NCBI GenBank assembly: GCA_963682175.1
Contig: OY821775.1
Span: 12,744,501-12,808,500, forward strand
DNA from: Triglochin maritima
Taxonomy: Eukaryota; Streptophyta; Magnoliopsida; Alismatales; Juncaginaceae
DNA: 64,000 bases
Direction: 5' to 3'
The position numbers and the translations under genes are program-made. Each line of letters opens with the position of its first letter. Positions within the stretch are counted from its first letter, which is position 1. The notes beneath the pieces were generated by a model that saw nothing but the letters and a program-made list of their open reading frames with translations, made no database searches and was not told the DNA's origin. Shown here piece by piece: positions 58,440-64,000 of the stretch.

Positions 58440-58800
58440 ATATGATAAATAATATATCTCTCTCTCATATATATATATATATATACATATATATATGGTT
58501 AATTACAGTTTGCCCCCTTGAACTATGTCTTGGTATCACTTTGCCTCTCTGAAGTTTCAAAGTTAACAGTTACCTCCCCTGAACTTTAATTTTGTAACAC
58601 ACTTTGTCTCATTTAACTTCAAAAACTCATTATTTAACACACATTCGACGTTTGTTTTCCTAATTTTTTTTGTTGTATATGATATATAGTATATATATAG
58701 TATATGATATATAGTATATATATATAAAGTATATGATATATAGTATATATATATATATTTTATATATATATATATATACATATATATCGTTATACACGGA
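58440..58800. repeat. TA-rich microsatellites around a Mutator-like end
   Basis: Two blocks of (TA)n and TATAGTATA repeats (58466-58495, 58676-58788). Between them GGTTAATTACAGTTTGCCCC resembles ends seen on plant MULE-type MITEs; no partner end was found. Confidence 0.4.
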
Positions 58801-58832
58801 CGATGCATCCCGGACGCACATGGCGTGGTCGG

Positions 58833-59383
58833 TAGGGGTGCACATGGGTCGGGTTGGGTCGGGTTTGGGCCTCAACCCGACCCAACCCGAAATTTTCGGG
58901 TTGGGAAAAAACCCAACCCAACCCGAACCCGAACCGGTTTGGGTTCAACCCAACCCGACCCGAAATTTTCGGGTTGGGTCGGGTTGGATCGGGTTGAACC
59001 CGAATTTGGAATTTTTCTCCCAAACTTGGTCGGGTTCGGTCGACCGGTGCTTAAACGGTCGACCGGTGGCTTGAAAACCCGAAATTTTCGGGTTGGAAAC
59101 GGTCGACCGAGTGATGTTCGGTCGACCGAGGGATGTTCGGTCGACCGGTTTATTTGGGAAAAAATAAAAAAATAAAAAAACAAATAAAAAAAAAATAAAA
59201 AAATCGGGTTCGGGTTGGGTTGGGTCAACCCGACCCTCTCAACCCGAACCCGACCCGAAAATTCGGGTTTTTGATTTTCCCAACCCGACCCGACCCGAAC
59301 CCCTCTCCAACCCAACCCAACCCGACCCGACCAGTCGGGTTCGGGTTGGGTTTCGGGTTGAACCCAACCCATGTGCACCCCTA
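58833..59383. mobile_element. hAT MITE with GGGTCGGG arrays and palindrome cluster
   Basis: 551 bp with long terminal inverted repeats TAGGGGTGCACATGGGT and a perfect 8-bp target duplication GTGGTCGG (58825-58832, 59384-59391). Both arms are GGGTTGGGTCGGG/CCCAACCCGACCC words. The centre has five exact CGGTCGACCG sites (59037, 59056, 59100, 59119, 59138), followed by an A-rich spacer. No transposase. Confidence 0.88.
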
Positions 59384-59456
59384 GTGGTCGGTACAATCAA
59401 CAAACGTCAAATGTATTTTTCTTTCTGAAATTAATTAAATAACATGTTTGTGTCAC

Positions 59457-59540
59457 ATGAAATTTTTAGTTTCCCAATACAACATTACTTTCCCCATGCA
59501 AGCTTTACTTTCTCAATGCAACCTTTTGTTTCCCAATGCA
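59457..59540. repeat. Short tandem array, about 20-bp unit
   Basis: About four diverged units like CCAATGCAACATTTACTTTC. Confidence 0.55.
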
Positions 59541-59576
59541 ACATTTGGATACAAATGTAAAGTGAAGAGTTCAGGT

Positions 59577-59820
59577 TTTTAAGTATGGTTTTGTCCTTTT
59601 TAGTGTATGGTTTTGTCCTTTTAAGTAATGATTTGTTTTTTTTAAGTAGTAGTTTGTACTTTTTAAGTATGAGTTTATCATTTTTAAGTATCGGTTTGTA
59701 CTTTTTAACAGTTGGGTCGGTCCTTCTTATATTAGTGGGTTGTCCTTTTTATTTTGAGGTTTTGTCATTTTTAAGTAATGGTTTGTTATTTTTAAGTAGT
59801 AGTTTGTCATTTTTAACAAC
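59577..59820. repeat. Minisatellite, TTTTTAAGTAATGGTTTGTC type
   Basis: About ten diverged units of 20-27 bp. Confidence 0.65.
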
Positions 59821-60047
59821 TTAAGTTGAAATTAACAAACGAGAATACGAAATCAAACCCAATTCCTTAAAAACAAATCAAAACCCCCAAAAAAACTAAT
59901 ATCAAAGACAAAACAACTTTAGACAAGACACTACAAACCTAAATTAAAGAAAAGAACCAAACTTTCAAGACAAACACCAACAACCAAAAAAAATCATCAC
60001 CACAACACCTCAAATTAGCTACAAAGAACCAAACTTTCCCTAACAAC
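59821..60047. other. A-rich stretch, left of LTR B2
   Basis: A/C-rich sequence (CAAAAACC words) that continues at 62077-62250 beyond the LTR inserted between. Confidence 0.5.
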
Positions 60048-62076
60048 TGTAGGATTTCATGTTTAATTATACATATATATTTTCGAAATTTTTGTGTATA
60101 ATAAGGATCAATTACAATTTTCTTTGATTTATTTCATGCATGCATCGGTTTGTTTTAACATCTAGTTTCAAAACTCTATTAAAACAAACAAGGGCTCCGA
60201 AATTCATACCTAGAAGTTCTCTAAAACTTCTTGAAGATTCGGAGACGTTGGGGATGCTCCTCGCTGCGCCGGATGCCTCCGAGTATTCACCAAACTCTAA
60301 ACAAGATCGGAGAGAGGGAAGCTAGTCTCTCAATCTCCGATAGGGTTTAGAATCCAATTACTAACCCCTCTTTAATTCCCTTGAGAAGATGATCTCTTAA
60401 GAACTAAACTAAACTTAAGAATTTGTGGAATTTTCGTGGAGAATTAAGGAGAGAGATTTTGCATGAAAAGCAATATTAATTAAGATGTAGGAAGACAATG
60501 AGATAACCTCTATTTATAGGTTCTCTCCAAATTACCTATTCATGTGCAACCTCTTGCCCATGATTTCATGCAAAATTCCATCTAACTATCCATTATTTAT
60601 TAATAAATAATATTAGCCACGAATTAAATCAATTATGGACCAATTCCATGCATGATCTAATTAATTCTTAAATTAATTCTGCATAAACCGTCTGGACCGG
60701 TCGACCGTTTTTGGAGGTTCGGTCGACCGCTCGAACCAGTTTTGGTCGACCGTTCAATAGCTCGGTCGACCGTTCGTAACAGGAACTATTCCATCGCAAT
60801 GTTCGGTCGACCGTTCGAACAGATGAAAATTCCCTGTTATCGGTCGAGACATGTCCGGTCGACCGTGCCCTACCGGTCGACCGTTTACTGCTAACCGGTC
60901 GACCGTTTGCGCACTGTTTTGCAGACTTGTCAAATTTCGGTTTAACCCCTACAAAATTTGACATTTCGGGATTAGTAGTAAATCCACAACTTATGTAACA
61001 TATTATCCTATGTAATGATCAATCATTACACCCCATAATATTTACATCACATATGAATTTAATTTAGATTCTAATTATGTTATAAATCACAACATAATTT
61101 TGATTTTGCTTGTTCACCCCATGTGTCATATTTTCTACATGAAACCCGACACATCTTATGAACTCAAAATCCCCATTTCTTGTTTCCCAGTTTTGTGGTG
61201 TGACCTATGTGAGGATCTAAACTAAGTTGGCAGTGATATTAAAAGCTTAATATCACAAGCTATAAGCGGTATCTAGCTACACATTATAGCTCCCAATTAG
61301 TTAGATGTCTTAATTCCACTCGAACCAAAACCCGATCCATTTAGTGATGGCGTGCATCACTTGTGTCCGTCCCTTGCCTCATGATATTAAGAATACACAC
61401 AAAGTAGTGTTGTGTCATCTTTGTCTTAGCATTCATTTCTTGATCTCTTTAAGCTAGTTATAAATATGTGACTTAACTCAAATCACATTGTGCACATTAT
61501 AACTTTGCTTTATCAAGGGGCCTACTAATATCATCACTCAATTAAGAGGGGCAATGATAATCTTTTGACTAACTATCTTCTCCAACGAAAGTTATACTTA
61601 ACCAACCAATGCCTTTACACTACACTGATCGATAGTTCAAGACACTGATCTAATTAAGTATTTCTTAAGTGATTAGATATAAGTCTCATATCAAAGGACC
61701 AAAGACACAGTAAAATATTAATGACACAGAAACACATTTCTATAATATTTTACTTATTAGGTCTATTCAGTATACAAAAGTAATATTTTCCTCTTTTGCA
61801 TACCCGTGTTGTCACTCACTTGTAGAGCTACAATGATCTATGACCAACACGACAATCTTAACTCGGTAATTAATGTTCCATGTTAATTACCATGATTGCG
61901 AATATCTTTTGTTTTATGTAAACCAATATCTTTTAGAGCTCTACGGTTAAGGACCAAGAGTCTCTTCCTTAACACTTCTAAAAGACGAATAACATAATCA
62001 AGGAACAAAATGATTTCTCATTCAATTCATAATAATTGACATTTAAAAGTAAAACTTTTAGAACACATTCCCTTCA
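60048..62076 (-). repeat. Solo LTR, family B copy 2
   Basis: 2029 bp, TGTAGGATTTCA...ACATTCCCTTCA, with a perfect 5-bp duplication ACAAC (60043-60047, 62077-62081). Seven exact CGGTCGACCG sites at 60698-60905, spaced 18-52 bp, and few decayed ones. A TATA-like CTATTTATAG near 60508 (minus-strand reading CTATAAATAG) lies about 190-400 bp from the cluster. Confidence 0.87.
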
Positions 62077-62261
62077 ACAACACCACACAAAAAATCAAAA
62101 CAACTACAAAGAATAAAAACTACAAAAAAACAAATTTTCCAAAATAACATCAAAAACGAAGATCGATCCATCATAGAACAAAACCAAAAACTTCAAATCA
62201 GCCACAAAAACCAAAATTCCCCCAAAAAACATAAAAGAAACTTAAATCAGCTACAAAAAAC

Positions 62262-62409
62262 CACATTCCTCCTCCTCCTCGACATCCCTCAAGACCCACT
62301 CCTGCGTCGCTCCCTCGGCATCCCTCTTACCGATCTCGCCTTCCACCCCGTCTTCGACCTCTACGTCGACACATTGTCAAAGGTCGTGACAGGTCTTTGC
62401 ACTGGGAGA
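62262..62409 (+). pseudogene. Unidentified coding-like fragment
   Basis: GC-rich island in A-rich DNA. One frame reads LLLLDIPQDPLLRRSLGIPL, continuing TDLAFHPVFDLYVDTLSKVV to a TGA near 62413. Codon use looks coding, but there is no start, and I do not recognise the family. Possibly a gene piece captured by a transposon. Confidence 0.35.
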
Positions 62410-62865
62410 AAATGACGGAGAATGAAAGGTTTTGGGGGACAACAAAAGGTTTTGAGGAGATATGAGGTGGAAATCAAATGTCGCATATTTAGTGTGCGTG
62501 TGATGTGACACAAAATAAATAAATAATATATTATTTGATTAATCTTTGATAATAATAAAATGTGATTTTTGCTGACTGGATTGACCACGTCAGACAACGT
62601 ATGGGACACACCGCGTCAACAAATCATTTTCCATATATATAGATATATTCTCTAGTGAGTCCAAAACTTAATTTTTCTATTTAAAACTCCCACCATATTC
62701 TAGTCATCTGAAATTGTAAGGTAGATTAAAGTTATTGGTGGTTATGCTAATAAATAATTTAATGGTAGATATTAATCATAGAATAACTGTAATTTAGATC
62801 TAACGGTGAGATTAATGAGACTTAAATTAGTAAGATGAGCCCCAAACTCACTGTATCGTGTGTAT

Positions 62866-62906
<41 letters not shown>

Positions 62907-64000
62907 GTGAAAATCATAAGTTTTTAACTAACATCAGAATAAATGATATTTTAACTAACATCAGAATAAATGAGTAGATTAAGGTACTACGATCTCATGC
63001 AACCAATATGTGTGGCTGGGATCAGAGGAATTGAGAAGTTCGGATCCCAATATGTTTTTAAATACATAAAATAACTGCTGGAACGGATGTTAATTGGTAC
63101 TGCATTAAGTATTTGGTATCCGCTTTCATGGAGATGCTTTGATTCAGATCAAAGAAAGACATTCTTATCAGGTTATCTACACGCAAAGCATGATTTCACG
63201 TGTCATACCTATAATTTAATTTTCATCTTCCAAAGCATTAAAAAATGCTAACTTGTACCGTCATATGTTATATATTAGTTGGAATTAAATAACTAGAATT
63301 TACGAGTTGCTTCGTTGTTAGAAGTTTGGAATCATGTCGGCCGATGTGCTGATGACATAAAGAAAATATGACATAATGCCTTGTCTATAACAAATCAACA
63401 GTAATACATATGTCCGTCAATCGATAAACGTACTTAAAAATAAATTGTTCTTAGAACGCTAATCGCGGAATCGGCATATGCATGTCATGGTACCAATCGA
63501 AACATTCTACGTTAGCTAAACATAAATTATTCTAGGAACATAAGAACTAGCTAATTGCATTTTGGTGAGGTTCGATACGTATACTTGTGTTTTAGTTGAT
63601 TTACGTTACAATGAAAAGTAAAGTAAAAAAACACTATAGCACGTGGTAGACGATAAAATAGAAAAAAGGAAAATGAAAAACAAGATTCGAATTCTTGTGT
63701 TCTATATAATCAGGCACAACCAAGGACTTAGAGTGTACTCTAATTATTCTTTACGTGTTTTAGATAGATAAGATAGGGTCCCTCGAAAACACATCCGCTT
63801 AATTTCCCCCAGTTCAGAATGAAGGAGCCTTCTGAAGTGCAGATCACAGGTACAAGCCTACCTATTTTGTTCATTAGTATCAACCAATGTTATCTCGTAT
63901 GTAAGTCATTCTACTTTCTCATTTATGTAATTCTCGTACGAAGGAACTCTAGTAATTAGCGAAAATAATTAACCTTTGGTGTTTGGTCGTCTTTTGCAAT
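62410..64000. other. Window end, no firm gene
   Basis: AT-rich; (TA)n at 62868-62902 and a 24-bp duplication (TTTTAACTAACATCAGAATAAATGA pattern) near 62922-62970. A short possible first exon at 63819-63849 (ATGAAGGAGCCTTCTGAAG, then donor CAG|GTACAA) could start a gene running past the window; weak. Confidence 0.35.

Noticed and set aside
58563..58875. Open frame translating to Tyr/Ile runs
   Set aside because: Microsatellite TATA repeats; not a protein gene.
58872..59396. 174-codon minus-strand open frame across the hAT MITE
   Set aside because: Product of GGGTCGGG arrays within a non-coding MITE that has defined termini and target duplication.
59585..59824. Hydrophobic 79-codon frame resembling a small membrane protein
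   Set aside because: It is a translation of the TTTTTAAGTAATGG minisatellite.
1..64000. tRNA, rRNA, organelle-derived or viral sequence
   Set aside because: None recognised; tRNA-like matches are retrotransposon primer sites only.

Overview
This is nuclear DNA of a flowering plant. The three recognisable host genes are a class III peroxidase, a canonical D-aminoacyl-tRNA deacylase and an intronless polyamine oxidase. They have GT-AG introns, and most of the rest is plant-type transposable elements (Ty1/copia, Ty3-like LTRs, hAT and CACTA MITEs). Gene content and AT-rich introns suit a eudicot or other non-grass angiosperm; I cannot name the species.

Layout. 1-11018: 3' part of a peroxidase gene whose second intron (9.7 kb) holds a 1045-bp hAT element (814-1858) and a 7-kb minus-strand copia element (2805-9768), itself interrupted by a solo LTR (5487-6433). 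11624-16618: a three-LTR composite in which a full-length copia element and a 98-bp SMART/TRIM-like internal region share a middle LTR inside one 5-bp target duplication. 16.6-21.3 kb: no gene recognised; degenerate repeats and element fragments. 21400-24955, with a likely last exon at 29968-29998: DTD gene with an apparent 1-bp frameshift in exon 6 and a 4.6-kb copia element (25198-29780) in the last intron, carrying a 226-bp CACTA MITE. 30350-42712: three solo LTRs of one family (A), with the polyamine oxidase gene (36304-37725, minus) between the first two. 43.6-62.1 kb: heterochromatin-like mixture of degenerate short-phrase repeats, four LTR copies of a second family (B), a third LTR family with a tRNA-Asp-type primer site (C), and two hAT MITEs. 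62.1-64 kb: nothing firm.

Main unexplained signal. The 10-bp palindrome CGGTCGACCG occurs at least 36 times by my hand count (about 0.06 expected in 64 kb of random sequence with equal base use). Every exact copy I located lies in a mobile element, and these belong to unrelated classes: a copia LTR pair, LTR families A and B, and a hAT MITE. Spacing is irregular, so it is not a satellite. Near copies (GGTTGACC, GGTTAACC) look like CpG-decay products. A motif shared by unrelated elements suggests a common binding or epigenetic site, but that is inference.
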